Origin: Sphingobium amiense
Lineage (GTDB): Bacteria > Pseudomonadota > Alphaproteobacteria > Sphingomonadales > Sphingomonadaceae
Assembly (NCBI RefSeq): GCF_003967075.1
Contig: NZ_AP018664.1
Location: forward strand, 4,056,001 to 4,120,000
DNA length: 64,000 bases
Reading direction: 5' to 3'
Every line of letters starts with the position of its first letter. The stretch's first letter is position 1. Position numbers and translations under genes: made by a program. Positions 18,063 to 26,334 of this stretch are shown here, piece after piece. Under the pieces are notes generated by a model. It did not search any database. It saw only the letters and a list, made by a program, of their open reading frames with translations, and had not been told where the DNA came from.

Positions 18063-20050
18063 CCGGGCTGCTGTCGATCATCCGCGCGCATGCGCTGGCG
18101 CAGCCCGACGGCGTGGCGCTTGATCCCATCGTTGCGCCGGTTGTCCGCTGGGCCGACCTGGCCTCGCGCGTGGAGGCTATGGCGGCGCGCGTCGAAGGCG
18201 GCGCGCCGGTCGTCCTTTCTCTCGACCATGGTGTCGATGCGGCGGTGCGGGAACTGGCCCTGCTGGAAGCCGGCGCGCCGGTCCTGTCGCTCCCCGCTTT
18301 TTTCACCGCGGAGCAGGTCGATCATGCCCGGTCTGCCTGCGCCGATCCGGCCGCGCTGCCCACCGGCACCGCCCGCATCACCTTCACTTCAGGATCGACC
18401 GGAACGCCCAAGGGTGTGTGCCTGTCCGCCGCGCATATGCTGGGCGTCGCGCAATCGGTCGTGGATGCGCTGGGGTCGGGCCATGCCGGGCGGCACTGTG
18501 CGCTGCTTCCACCCGGCATCCTGCTGGAAACGGTCGCGGGCTTCTTCGCGACGATGATCGCGGGCGGAACCTATGTCTGCCCGCCGCAGGCGGCGCTGGG
18601 GCTGGCCGATCCCTTCCGCCCGGATTTTCCGCAGATGGCGCGGATGATCGCGCAGTGGCGCATCACCTCGCTGATCCTCGTGCCCGAATATCTCGCGGGC
18701 ATCGTCGCCGTGCTGGAAGGCACGGGCCTGCGCCTGCCCGATCTCACCATCGTCGCGGTGGGCGGCGCGCGCGTCGCGCCCGATCTGCTCGGCCGGGCGC
18801 AGGCGGTCGGTCTGCCGGTCCGTCAGGGCTATGGCCTGACCGAATGCGGATCGGTCGTCTCGCTCGAAACGGGCGAGGAGGGGGGAGACGGATCGGCGGG
18901 CCGCCCGCTCGGCGCCATGCGCGCTTCCATCGCGCCGGATGGGGAAATCCTGCTGGACGGCCCGATGTGCCTCGGGACCGTGGGCGCGCCGCGCGAGCCG
19001 GGACCGCTGGCGACCGGCGATCTCGGCCGGATCGACGCGGAAGGGCGGCTCTGGATCGAGGGCCGCAAATCCGCGCTCATCGTGACCAGCTTCGGCCGCA
19101 ACATCTCGCCCGAATGGATCGAAACGCTGCTGACCGACCGGCCAGCCGTGCTTCAGGCGATGGTGCATGGCGACGGGCTGCCCGCGCCTGAAGCGCTGCT
19201 GGTGCCTTCCTCCCCCGACGCCGACCTTGCCGCCGCGGTCGAGGCGGTGAATGCAGCGCTTCCCGCCTACGCCCGCATCGCCCGCTGGCGCGAAGTGTCG
19301 CCCTTCACTCCCGACAACGGGATGCTGACGGGCAACGGCAGGCTCCGCCGCCAGGCGATAGAAGCCGCATGGCTGGAGCGCGAACCGCCTTTCTTCAACG
19401 CGCTGGAAGCGGCGACCTTCCGCGACCGGATGCGCTTCCTCACCATCCCCCAGGTGCGCGCGGGCCTTGCCGGAACCATCTCGCGCCGCGCCTATATCGA
19501 CTATCTCGGGCAGGCCTATCACCATGTCCGCCATACCGTTCCGCTGATGCAGGCCGCCCGCGCGCGTCTGCTCGACCGGCCCCCGCTCGTCGCGGCCCTC
19601 GACGATTATATCGAGGAAGAGACGGGGCATGAGGAATGGATTTTGTCGGACATCGCCGCAGCCGGTGGCGACGCGGACGCCGCGCGTGCGAGCGAGCCTC
19701 ATCCGGCGACCCGCGCGATGGTCGATCATGCCTATGCCCGTATCGCGGAGGGCAATCCGGCGGCTTTCTTCGGCATGGTCTATGTGCTCGAAAGCGTCAG
19801 CGTCGCGCTGGCGCAGCGGGGCGCGAGCGCCGTGGCGGAACGGCTGGGCCTGCCGCCCGAAGCCTTTACCTATCTGACCTCGCACGGCGCGCTCGACCAG
19901 CATCACATGACCTTCTTCGCGCGGCTCGTGAACGGTCTGCCCGCTGGCGACCGGCTGGCGATCCTGTCCATGGCGCAGGAAATGTTCGCGCTGTTCGGCG
20001 CGGTGTTCGCCAGCATCGACCTTGAGGAGACGCTCGATGCAGCGGCGTGA
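18059..20050 (+). CDS. Adenylate-forming ligase fused to haem-oxygenase-like diiron domain
   Basis: A 663-residue two-domain enzyme. Residues about 1-450 form an ANL-superfamily AMP-binding domain with TFTSGSTGTPKG (about 108-119), GYGLTECGS (about 257) and ATGDLGRIDAEGRLW, expected to activate a carboxylic acid with ATP. Residues about 465-655 form an iron-containing redox (HDO/TenA-like) helical domain. Candidate metal ligands are YHHVRH (487-492), EEETGH (519-524), Glu578 and H609GALDQHH616. Enzymes of this fold (UndA, BesC, SznF types) use diiron and O2 for desaturation, fragmentation or N-oxygenation. No carrier-protein domain is visible. The 3' end overlaps the SDR gene by 14 bp. Confidence 0.85.
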   Translation: MTGLLSIIRAHALAQPDGVALDPIVAPVVRWADLASRVEAMAARVEGGAPVVLSLDHGVDAAVRELALLEAGAPVLSLPAFFTAEQVDHARSACADPAALPTGTARITFTSGSTGTPKGVCLSAAHMLGVAQSVVDALGSGHAGRHCALLPPGILLETVAGFFATMIAGGTYVCPPQAALGLADPFRPDFPQMARMIAQWRITSLILVPEYLAGIVAVLEGTGLRLPDLTIVAVGGARVAPDLLGRAQAVGLPVRQGYGLTECGSVVSLETGEEGGDGSAGRPLGAMRASIAPDGEILLDGPMCLGTVGAPREPGPLATGDLGRIDAEGRLWIEGRKSALIVTSFGRNISPEWIETLLTDRPAVLQAMVHGDGLPAPEALLVPSSPDADLAAAVEAVNAALPAYARIARWREVSPFTPDNGMLTGNGRLRRQAIEAAWLEREPPFFNALEAATFRDRMRFLTIPQVRAGLAGTISRRAYIDYLGQAYHHVRHTVPLMQAARARLLDRPPLVAALDDYIEEETGHEEWILSDIAAAGGDADAARASEPHPATRAMVDHAYARIAEGNPAAFFGMVYVLESVSVALAQRGASAVAERLGLPPEAFTYLTSHGALDQHHMTFFARLVNGLPAGDRLAILSMAQEMFALFGAVFASIDLEETLDAAA

Positions 20051-20807
20051 GGGACGCAGGCTCGACGGGCTGCGCGTGATGATGACGGGCGCGGCGGGAG
20101 GCATCGGCACGCCGGTGGCGCGTCTGCTGACGGACGCGGGCGCGCATGTGACGGGCATCGACCGCATCGAAAGTCCGGCCTGTCACGCCAGCATCGTCAC
20201 CGATCTGTCGGACGACATGGCTTTGACGGTTCTGGCGCAGCGGCTGGAAGACGACTGCCCTGACATTCTGGTCAATGTGGCGGGCGTGATGCGCTTTGGC
20301 CTGCATGAAAGCCAGCCGATCGAGGCGCTCGCACTCTGCTACCGCGTCAATCTGCTCGTGCCCTCGGTGCTGGCGCGTGCGGTGGCGGCGCCGATGCGGC
20401 GGCGCGGATCGGGGCAGATCGTCAATGTCGGATCGGTGCTGGGGGCGATTCCCTATCCCTGGTTCGCCGCCTATTCCAGCAGCAAGGCGGGGCTTGCCGC
20501 ATTGAGCCAGAGCCTGCGCCGCGAACTGCTGGGCAGCGGCGTGACGGTGACGCACATCAATCCGCGCGCCGCGCGCACCCCCTTCAACAATGGCGAAGTC
20601 AACCGCTTCCTGACGCTCACCGGCATGAAGGCTGACGCGCCCGAATGGGTTGCAGACCGGATCGCCGCCGCCATCATCGACCGGCGCGATACCGTCAGCA
20701 TCGGCGCGGTCGAGCGGCTCTATGCCGCGCTCAACGCCCTTTCGCCGCGGCTCATCGACACGGGCCTGTCGGGCCAGATCCGCAAGGCGCGCGCTGAATT
20801 TTCCTGA
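20037..20807 (+). CDS. Short-chain dehydrogenase/reductase
   Basis: A 256-residue SDR. The Rossmann motif is TGAAGGIGTPVARLL near the N-terminus, NVAGVM matches the NNAG position, and the catalytic Ser-Tyr-Lys set is in GSVLG...FAAYSSSKAGLAAL. ATG 20037 is chosen because GAGGAGA lies upstream within the ligase gene; a TTG at 20022 is in frame. It probably reduces a carbonyl or acyl intermediate in the same pathway as the ligase/diiron enzyme. Confidence 0.9.
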   Translation: MQRREGRRLDGLRVMMTGAAGGIGTPVARLLTDAGAHVTGIDRIESPACHASIVTDLSDDMALTVLAQRLEDDCPDILVNVAGVMRFGLHESQPIEALALCYRVNLLVPSVLARAVAAPMRRRGSGQIVNVGSVLGAIPYPWFAAYSSSKAGLAALSQSLRRELLGSGVTVTHINPRAARTPFNNGEVNRFLTLTGMKADAPEWVADRIAAAIIDRRDTVSIGAVERLYAALNALSPRLIDTGLSGQIRKARAEFS

Positions 20808-20848
20808 AAGTTCCCACGGGCGTCAGATCCCAAGGAAAGGAGAGATAT

Positions 20849-21499
20849 ATGAAGTTCCGCACCCCCCTCCGCCGCGCCGCCATGCTGGCTCTGCTGCCGA
20901 TGATGGCGCTCGCCGGAGCGACCCCCGCTCGCGCCGACATGACCGGCGACGTGAAGGCAATCAACGACGGCTGGGCGCATATCGTTTATGAAATGCGCGG
21001 GTCCAGCACGCAGACGAAGGCGCTTGACCAGCTCGCCAAACAGGCCGACGCGGTGGTGGCGCGCTACCCCGGCAAGGCCGAACCGCTGCTGTGGGCCGGG
21101 ATCGTCACCAGCGAGCAGGCCAACAAGGCGAACTTCTTTCACAAGCTGGGGCTGGCGACCCGCGCGCGCGATCTGATCGCCAAGGCCTATGCCATCGACC
21201 CGCGTGCTGCCGATGGCGGACCGGCGCTCAGCCTCGGCGTGCTCTACCACAAGGTGCCGGGCTTCGCGTGGGGGGACGATGACCGGGCGCTGAAACTGCT
21301 GAGGCAGGCGCTCGCCATCGACCCCGATGGCCTCGACACCAACTATTTCTACGGCGACTATCTGCTCGACCGGGGCGACAAGGCGGGCGCGAAAGCCTAT
21401 CTGCAAAAGGCGCTGCGCGCGCCGCGGGACGCCAGCCGCCCGGTATGGGACGCGGGCCGCCGCCGCGAGGTGCGCGACCTGCTCGCCAGAGCCGCCTGA
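20849..21499 (+). CDS. Periplasmic TPR-like protein (TRAP T-component-like)
   Basis: A 216-residue secreted protein with a signal peptide (MKFRTPLRRAAMLALLPMMALAGATPARA) and tetratricopeptide-like helices. Signature stretches are AVVARYPGKAEPLLWAGIVTSEQA, ARDLIAKAYAIDPRA and LLRQALAIDPDGLDTNYFYGDYLLDRGDKAGAKAYLQKAL. The pattern resembles the periplasmic T-component (TatT-like) proteins. A ribosome site AAGGAGAGA precedes the ATG. It may deliver or bind a ligand or pair with the downstream receptor; no experimental function is known to me. Confidence 0.75.
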   Translation: MKFRTPLRRAAMLALLPMMALAGATPARADMTGDVKAINDGWAHIVYEMRGSSTQTKALDQLAKQADAVVARYPGKAEPLLWAGIVTSEQANKANFFHKLGLATRARDLIAKAYAIDPRAADGGPALSLGVLYHKVPGFAWGDDDRALKLLRQALAIDPDGLDTNYFYGDYLLDRGDKAGAKAYLQKALRAPRDASRPVWDAGRRREVRDLLARAA

Positions 21500-21516
21500 T
21501 CGCGAGCGCCCCGCTC

Positions 21517-22137
21517 ATGCGTCTGGCAGAAGGTTTCGCGCACCAGCTTGCCCATCCCGCCGGGTGGGCGGGGCGATTTCTCGGCCGGGCGATGGACGTC
21601 GCCAACCGGCGGCCGATGCACATGGCGGTCGGGATGCTCTCGATCCGGCCGGGCGAGGCTGTGCTGGACGCGGGGTGCGGGACCGGTGCAGCGCTGGCGG
21701 AAATGCGCTGGCGCGGACCCGCTTCGCTGACCGGGGTGGACCGCTCGCCCGTCATGCTCGACATGGCGCAAAGGAAGACGCGGGGCGCGGCGACGCTGCT
21801 TCAGGGCGATCTTGCCGCATTGCCGCTGCCCGACGGAAGGGTCGACGCCGCGCTTGCGCTCAACACGCTCTATTTCGACGATTACGCGCACCGGTTCGTG
21901 CGCGAGCTGCACCGCGTGCTGCGGCCGGGCGGGCGCATGGTGGCCTATGTGACGCACAGCGACACGATGCGGGGCTGGGCCTTCACCCGCGCGGGTCTGC
22001 ACCGGCTCTACGATGCCGAAGGGCTGCGCGCGGCGCTCATCGCGGGGGGATTTGCTCCTGACGCCATAGCGGTGCATGAAGTGGCGGTGACACGCTCGGT
22101 CCGGGGTCTTATCGGCCATGCCCGGCGCGGAGCGTGA
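21517..22137 (+). CDS. Class I SAM-dependent methyltransferase
   Basis: A 206-residue methyltransferase. Motif I is VLDAGCGTGAALAEM, motif II region GVDRSPVMLDMAQRKT, and the post-motif LPDGRVDAALALNTLYF and LHRVLRPGGRMVAY are typical of the UbiE/Methyltransf_11 type. ATG 21517 lies 17 bp after the TPR gene; a start further upstream in frame would overlap that gene and lacks a ribosome site. Expected to O-, N- or C-methylate a small molecule, probably the product of this operon. Confidence 0.85.
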   Translation: MRLAEGFAHQLAHPAGWAGRFLGRAMDVANRRPMHMAVGMLSIRPGEAVLDAGCGTGAALAEMRWRGPASLTGVDRSPVMLDMAQRKTRGAATLLQGDLAALPLPDGRVDAALALNTLYFDDYAHRFVRELHRVLRPGGRMVAYVTHSDTMRGWAFTRAGLHRLYDAEGLRAALIAGGFAPDAIAVHEVAVTRSVRGLIGHARRGA

Positions 22138-22154
22138 TCGCCGCGGAGAAAGGA

Positions 22155-22775
22155 ATGAAGGCTGAAGACGACGGATCGCCCGGCGCGGGTCTGGCAGCGA
22201 TGCTGGAAGCGCACCGATCCGAATTGATGCGGTTTCTTGCCGGGCGGTGCGGTTCCGTCGACGAAGCGCAGGACGTGCTTCAGGATCTCTGGATCAAGGC
22301 CAGCTCGCAGCCGGCCGGGCCGATCGGCAATCCGCGCGCCTATCTGTTTCGCATGGCCAATAATCTGGTGCTCGACCGGCTGCGCGGCGCGCGGCGGGCG
22401 ATGCGCCGCGACCGGGACTGGATCGCAGACGGGGAGGGCGAACGGGACACCGCGCCCGAAGCGCGCGTCGACCCATCCGAACCTGCCGACGAACGGATCG
22501 CCCGGCAGCAGGAGGCGGAGATATTGCGATCCGCCATCGCCCGCCTCCCCGATGGCGCGGCGCGGGCGCTGCGCCTTTACCGGTTCGAAAATCTTTCGCA
22601 GGGAGAGATTGCGCAACGTCTTGGAATATCGCGCAGCGGCGTCGAAAAGCATCTGGCGCTGGCGATGAAACATCTGCGCGCGGCCCTGATCGACTGTGGA
22701 ACGCTGGCTACCGCGGCGTCTCTGGAGCAGGGGGCCGAGGACGGCGCGGTGCCGCAAGGGACATGGGGACAATGA
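22155..22775 (+). CDS. ECF sigma factor, FecI-like
   Basis: A 206-residue extracytoplasmic-function sigma factor. Region 2 covers LMRFLAGRCGSVDEAQDVLQDLWIKA and AYLFRMANNLVLDRLRGARRA; region 4 covers IARLPDGAARALRLYRFENLSQGEIAQRLGISRSGVEKHLALAMKHLRAAL. The start could also be GTG 22134, overlapping the methyltransferase stop; ATG 22155 follows GGAGAAAGGA. Paired with FecR and an STN-receptor, it should switch on receptor (and probably biosynthesis) genes when the receptor binds its ligand. Confidence 0.9.
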   Translation: MKAEDDGSPGAGLAAMLEAHRSELMRFLAGRCGSVDEAQDVLQDLWIKASSQPAGPIGNPRAYLFRMANNLVLDRLRGARRAMRRDRDWIADGEGERDTAPEARVDPSEPADERIARQQEAEILRSAIARLPDGAARALRLYRFENLSQGEIAQRLGISRSGVEKHLALAMKHLRAALIDCGTLATAASLEQGAEDGAVPQGTWGQ

Positions 22776-23728
22776 AGCGCGACATGGACGCAGATCTTCC
22801 CGAAGCGATGCTGCTCGAAGCCGCGCAGTGGCATGTCCGCTGCGAGGATGAGCGGGCGGACGCGATGGACTGGGACGCCTTCACCGCTTGGCTGGAGGCC
22901 GATCCCCGGCACCGCGTCGCACTCGATCAGATGGCGCTGACGGCCGACAGGCTGGAAGCGCATGGGGGGGCGCTGTTCCTCGACGATGTCGGGGAACAGC
23001 CTTCCCAGCCCGCTTCACGAGGGCGCGGCCGCTGGGCGTGGGGCGGGCTGGCGGTCGCGGCATCGCTCGCCGCCATGGTCGCGGTTCCTCTTTTCACCTC
23101 CGCGCCATCGACCCGCTATGTCACGCACGGCACAGTCCGCCGCATCGCCCTGTCGGACGGATCGTCGGTCCTGCTCGCGCCGCACAGCCGCCTGCTGGTC
23201 GGGGGGCGTGGCGGCGATCATATCGAGGTTGCGGGCGGCGCGATGTTCGACATCCGCCACGACCCGTCGCGCACGCTGACCGTCGATGCGGGTGGGGTGC
23301 GGATCAGCGACATCGGCACGCGCTTCGATGTGCAGCAGGATCGCGATGTCGTGCGGGTTTCGGTGGCCGAGGGCCGCGTGACGGTGAATGGCGACGCCAT
23401 GGCGAGACCGGTCGCGCTCGATGCTGGCAGCGGCCTGACCTTCGACGCGGGCAGGGCGGCGCTGACGCTCGCGCCGGTCAGGCCTGCCGATGTGGGGGCG
23501 TGGCAGGCCGGGCGGCTCACCTATGACAACGCCTCCCTCGCTCTGGTGCTGGCCGACCTGCGCCGTTATGCGGGGGTAAGGGTCGATGCGCCGCCAGCGT
23601 TGGAGGCCCGACGGTTTTCGGGGACGCTGATTGTCGATGACGGCGATAAGGCATTGCGCGATCTGGTCGGTCTCCTGGGTCTGCGCCTGCGCGGTCACGC
23701 TGGCGACTGGCGCGTGGAGCCGAACTGA
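22763..23728 (+). CDS. fecR: FecR-family transmembrane anti-sigma factor
   Basis: A 321-residue inner-membrane regulator. Residues about 10-65 are the DUF4880 sigma-binding region (AAQWHVRCEDERADAMDWDAFTAWLEADPRHRVAL). One transmembrane helix (WGGLAVAASLAAMVAVPLF, about 92-112) precedes the periplasmic FecR domain (YVTHGTVRRIALSDGSSVLLAPHSRL). A DUF4974-like C-terminus (YDNASLALVLADLRRYAGV) follows. ATG 22763 has AAGGGAC upstream; ATG 22772 would give an ATGA overlap with the sigma stop. It holds the sigma factor until the STN receptor signals. Confidence 0.9.
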   Translation: MGTMKRDMDADLPEAMLLEAAQWHVRCEDERADAMDWDAFTAWLEADPRHRVALDQMALTADRLEAHGGALFLDDVGEQPSQPASRGRGRWAWGGLAVAASLAAMVAVPLFTSAPSTRYVTHGTVRRIALSDGSSVLLAPHSRLLVGGRGGDHIEVAGGAMFDIRHDPSRTLTVDAGGVRISDIGTRFDVQQDRDVVRVSVAEGRVTVNGDAMARPVALDAGSGLTFDAGRAALTLAPVRPADVGAWQAGRLTYDNASLALVLADLRRYAGVRVDAPPALEARRFSGTLIVDDGDKALRDLVGLLGLRLRGHAGDWRVEPN

Positions 23729-26006
23729 AGCGCGGGAAGCCGCCGCTCCGCCCATCGACCTGTCGTCCGGCACGCTTGCGGATGCTCTGGACGAACTCGC
23801 CCGCGAACGGCGCGTGTCCATCGGCACCGAAGGCGCGTTGCCGCGCATCCGGGTCAGGCCCGTGCGCGGAGCCATGACGGAAGGGCAGGCGCTGGAGCGG
23901 CTGCTGGCGGGCACCGGGTATCGCGCGCGGCAGACCGGACCGTCCGCATGGCGTATCGAACGCGCGCCGCAAAGCCTCGCAAAACCCGCCGCACCCATCC
24001 TCAGGCCGCCCGCGCCGCCGCCATCGCCGCTGATCCTCGTCACGGCGACGAAGCAGCCGACCGACATCCTGTCGCTGCCCGCGTCGGTATCGGTGGTCGA
24101 TGCGATGCACATGCCCGCCGGTTCGGGCAGCCTTGGGGGCACGGGCGATATTGCGGCGCGGATCGACGGCCTTGCCCTGACCGCGCTGGGACCGGGCCGG
24201 AACCGCATGTTCCTGCGCGGCATAGCGGACAGCGCATTCGGCGGGGAAAGCCAGTCGACCGTCGCGGTCGTGCTGGACGAAACGCGCCTCACCTATTCCG
24301 CTCCGGACCCCGACCTCCGCCTTGTCGACATTGAAAGGGTGGAGGTGCTCAAGGGGCCGCAGGGATCGCTTTACGGCAGCGGCACGCTGGGCGGCATCTA
24401 TCGCATGACGCCTCAGCCGGTGGACCTCGAAAAGACCATGGCCGCAATCTCGGGCGGCGGAAGCATCGTTGCGGGCGGCGCGGGAGGCTATTCCGCCTCG
24501 GCGGTGGCGAACATGCCGGTGATCGGCGGAACAGCGGGACTGCGCCTCGTTGCCTACACCGCACTGGAGCCGGGCTGGATCGACAGCGGCACCGGCGTCG
24601 ACCGCCGCCGCCACATCAATCCGACCCGTGTCACAGGCGGGCGCGGACAGATCGGCATCGTCCCGGCGGAGGGCTGGCGGCTGGATTTCACCGCCATGGC
24701 GCAATGGCTGAACTCCAAGGACAGCCGCTATACCGACCGAAAAGGCAGCTACGACCGTCCCGCGCAACTGCCCGAGCCGCACGACAACGACCTTCGCCAT
24801 GCGGCGGCGCGGCTGCATGGCAGCCTGTCCGGCATAGACATCATGCTGTCCACCGGAATGACCTGGCATGAGGTGGCGGACATGTTCGATGCGACCGTCG
24901 GCGCGGAGGGATTTGGCCTGCCCGATCCGCAAATTCTGGCGGACGACCGCCGCTTTCGCCTGTGGGACACGGAATTGCGCGCGCGCGGGGCGTGGGGCGC
25001 CGTCGCATGGCTCGCGGGTCTGTCGCGCATCGACGCCAGCCAGTCGCTGTCCATCCGGCTGCTGGGAGGGCAGGATCGAGCGCTGCTGCTGGCGCGCAAC
25101 CGGCGCGACAGTCACGAGACGGGCGCCTATCTCGACCTCACCTATCCCGTAACCGGCACTTTGACGGCGCAGGTGGGGGGGCGTTTCTATCACGGCTTCA
25201 CCGCGGATCGGGTCGCGGCATCGGGCGGCACCCTGCTGCGCGAACGCGAACAGACGGGCGTCACCCCTTCCTTCGCGCTATCGTGGAAGCCCGACCCGGA
25301 TCGGCTGGTCTATCTTCGCTACGGTTCGGCGGTCCGGCAAAGCGCGCCGGGGCAGTCCCGCTCCGGCGGCGGGGACGGCGTGGAGGGCGATGAACTGGCG
25401 TCGCTTGAAATCGGCTGGAAGCAGGCGCTGGGCGCGGGACATGTAGAGGCGTCCGCCTGGCTTTCGCGATGGAGCCACGTCCGCTCGGACACGCTGACCC
25501 CGTCCGCCCTCATCGAAACGGTGGAGGCGGGGGACGCGCGGATAGCGGGCGTCGAACTGTCGGTGGATCTGCCCGTAGGCGGAGGGCGTTCGATCGAGGC
25601 GGGCGGAAATGTCACCGATGCGCGGCTGATCCGCAACGCGCTGGGATATGCGCTGCGCGACACCAGACTCCCTGTCGTGCCGGACCACAGCCTGCGCGCG
25701 GCGCTCGCGCAGGTCTTCGCGCTGGGCGGGATGAAGGGCGCGGCGCGGATCGGCCTGCGCTATGTTGGGCCGGCGCATCTGAGCTTCGATCCCGATCTGG
25801 ACCGGCGGATGGGCAATCTGCTGGAAAGCGGGGTCGAGGCCAGCCTGTCACGCGGCAACTGGACTCTTTCCGCCGCCGCCGCCAACCCTCTGGGCCGGAA
25901 AGGCCGCGCCTTCGCCTACGGCAATCCGTTGCGATACCGGATGTCGCCACAGATCATCTCGCAAGACCCGCGCACCGTCAGCCTGACGCTCGCCGCGCGC
26001 TTCTGA
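23637..26006 (+). CDS. TonB-dependent transducer with N-terminal STN signalling domain
   Basis: A 789-residue outer-membrane receptor. After a signal peptide (MTAIRHCAIWSVSWVCACAVTLATGAWS) comes an STN domain at about residues 34-108 (IDLSSGTLADALDELARERRVSIG ... GYRARQTGPSAWRIE). The TonB box/plug (LILVTATKQ, VEVLKGPQGSLYGSGTLGGIYRM) and the barrel ending LTLAARF follow. STN domains contact FecR, so ligand binding is coupled to the sigma factor. The start at 23637 overlaps the FecR gene by 92 bp, needed to include the signal peptide. It ends the eight-gene unit. Confidence 0.92.
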   Translation: MTAIRHCAIWSVSWVCACAVTLATGAWSRTEAREAAAPPIDLSSGTLADALDELARERRVSIGTEGALPRIRVRPVRGAMTEGQALERLLAGTGYRARQTGPSAWRIERAPQSLAKPAAPILRPPAPPPSPLILVTATKQPTDILSLPASVSVVDAMHMPAGSGSLGGTGDIAARIDGLALTALGPGRNRMFLRGIADSAFGGESQSTVAVVLDETRLTYSAPDPDLRLVDIERVEVLKGPQGSLYGSGTLGGIYRMTPQPVDLEKTMAAISGGGSIVAGGAGGYSASAVANMPVIGGTAGLRLVAYTALEPGWIDSGTGVDRRRHINPTRVTGGRGQIGIVPAEGWRLDFTAMAQWLNSKDSRYTDRKGSYDRPAQLPEPHDNDLRHAAARLHGSLSGIDIMLSTGMTWHEVADMFDATVGAEGFGLPDPQILADDRRFRLWDTELRARGAWGAVAWLAGLSRIDASQSLSIRLLGGQDRALLLARNRRDSHETGAYLDLTYPVTGTLTAQVGGRFYHGFTADRVAASGGTLLREREQTGVTPSFALSWKPDPDRLVYLRYGSAVRQSAPGQSRSGGGDGVEGDELASLEIGWKQALGAGHVEASAWLSRWSHVRSDTLTPSALIETVEAGDARIAGVELSVDLPVGGGRSIEAGGNVTDARLIRNALGYALRDTRLPVVPDHSLRAALAQVFALGGMKGAARIGLRYVGPAHLSFDPDLDRRMGNLLESGVEASLSRGNWTLSAAAANPLGRKGRAFAYGNPLRYRMSPQIISQDPRTVSLTLAARF

Positions 26007-26334
26007 TCGGATCACTCCCACTCTATTGTCGTTGAACCGCATAACGTACTGTTTTCATTGCGAAAATGAAAAATCTCATTGTGAAATACCGCTTGTAATG
26101 CCGTCAAAAACCTACGGTCTTGATTTTGCACGGAAATTTTGGGTGAAAAAATTCTCGACATTTCGGCATCTATCGGTGGAGAGATCGTCGAACCAGTCCC
26201 TTTATCGCAGAGCCCGGCACAGACAACTTCTCAAAATACTACTGTTACGACGACCATAACCTTATCTACTGTCTTCGAACAGGAGTTCTCCAATCAGTGG
26301 GATATAGACGGCGTTGAACGACATCAAAAGTTTC
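26007..26334. other. AT-rich non-coding junction
   Basis: About 328 bp without a convincing gene and clearly more AT-rich than both sides. The direct repeat TCATTG(C/T)GAAA occurs at 26055-26065 and 26076-26086, a 21-bp spacing. It marks the change from the catabolic/biosynthetic region to the defence and conjugation genes, so it may contain the element boundary. No att duplication can be identified from one side alone. Confidence 0.5.

Noticed and set aside
18389..20167. A 592-codon frame antisense to the ligase/diiron enzyme
   Set aside because: No ribosome site or domain; the opposite strand carries clear motifs.
23517..25193. A 558-codon frame antisense to the STN receptor
   Set aside because: Shadow frame; the receptor plug and barrel are on the + strand.
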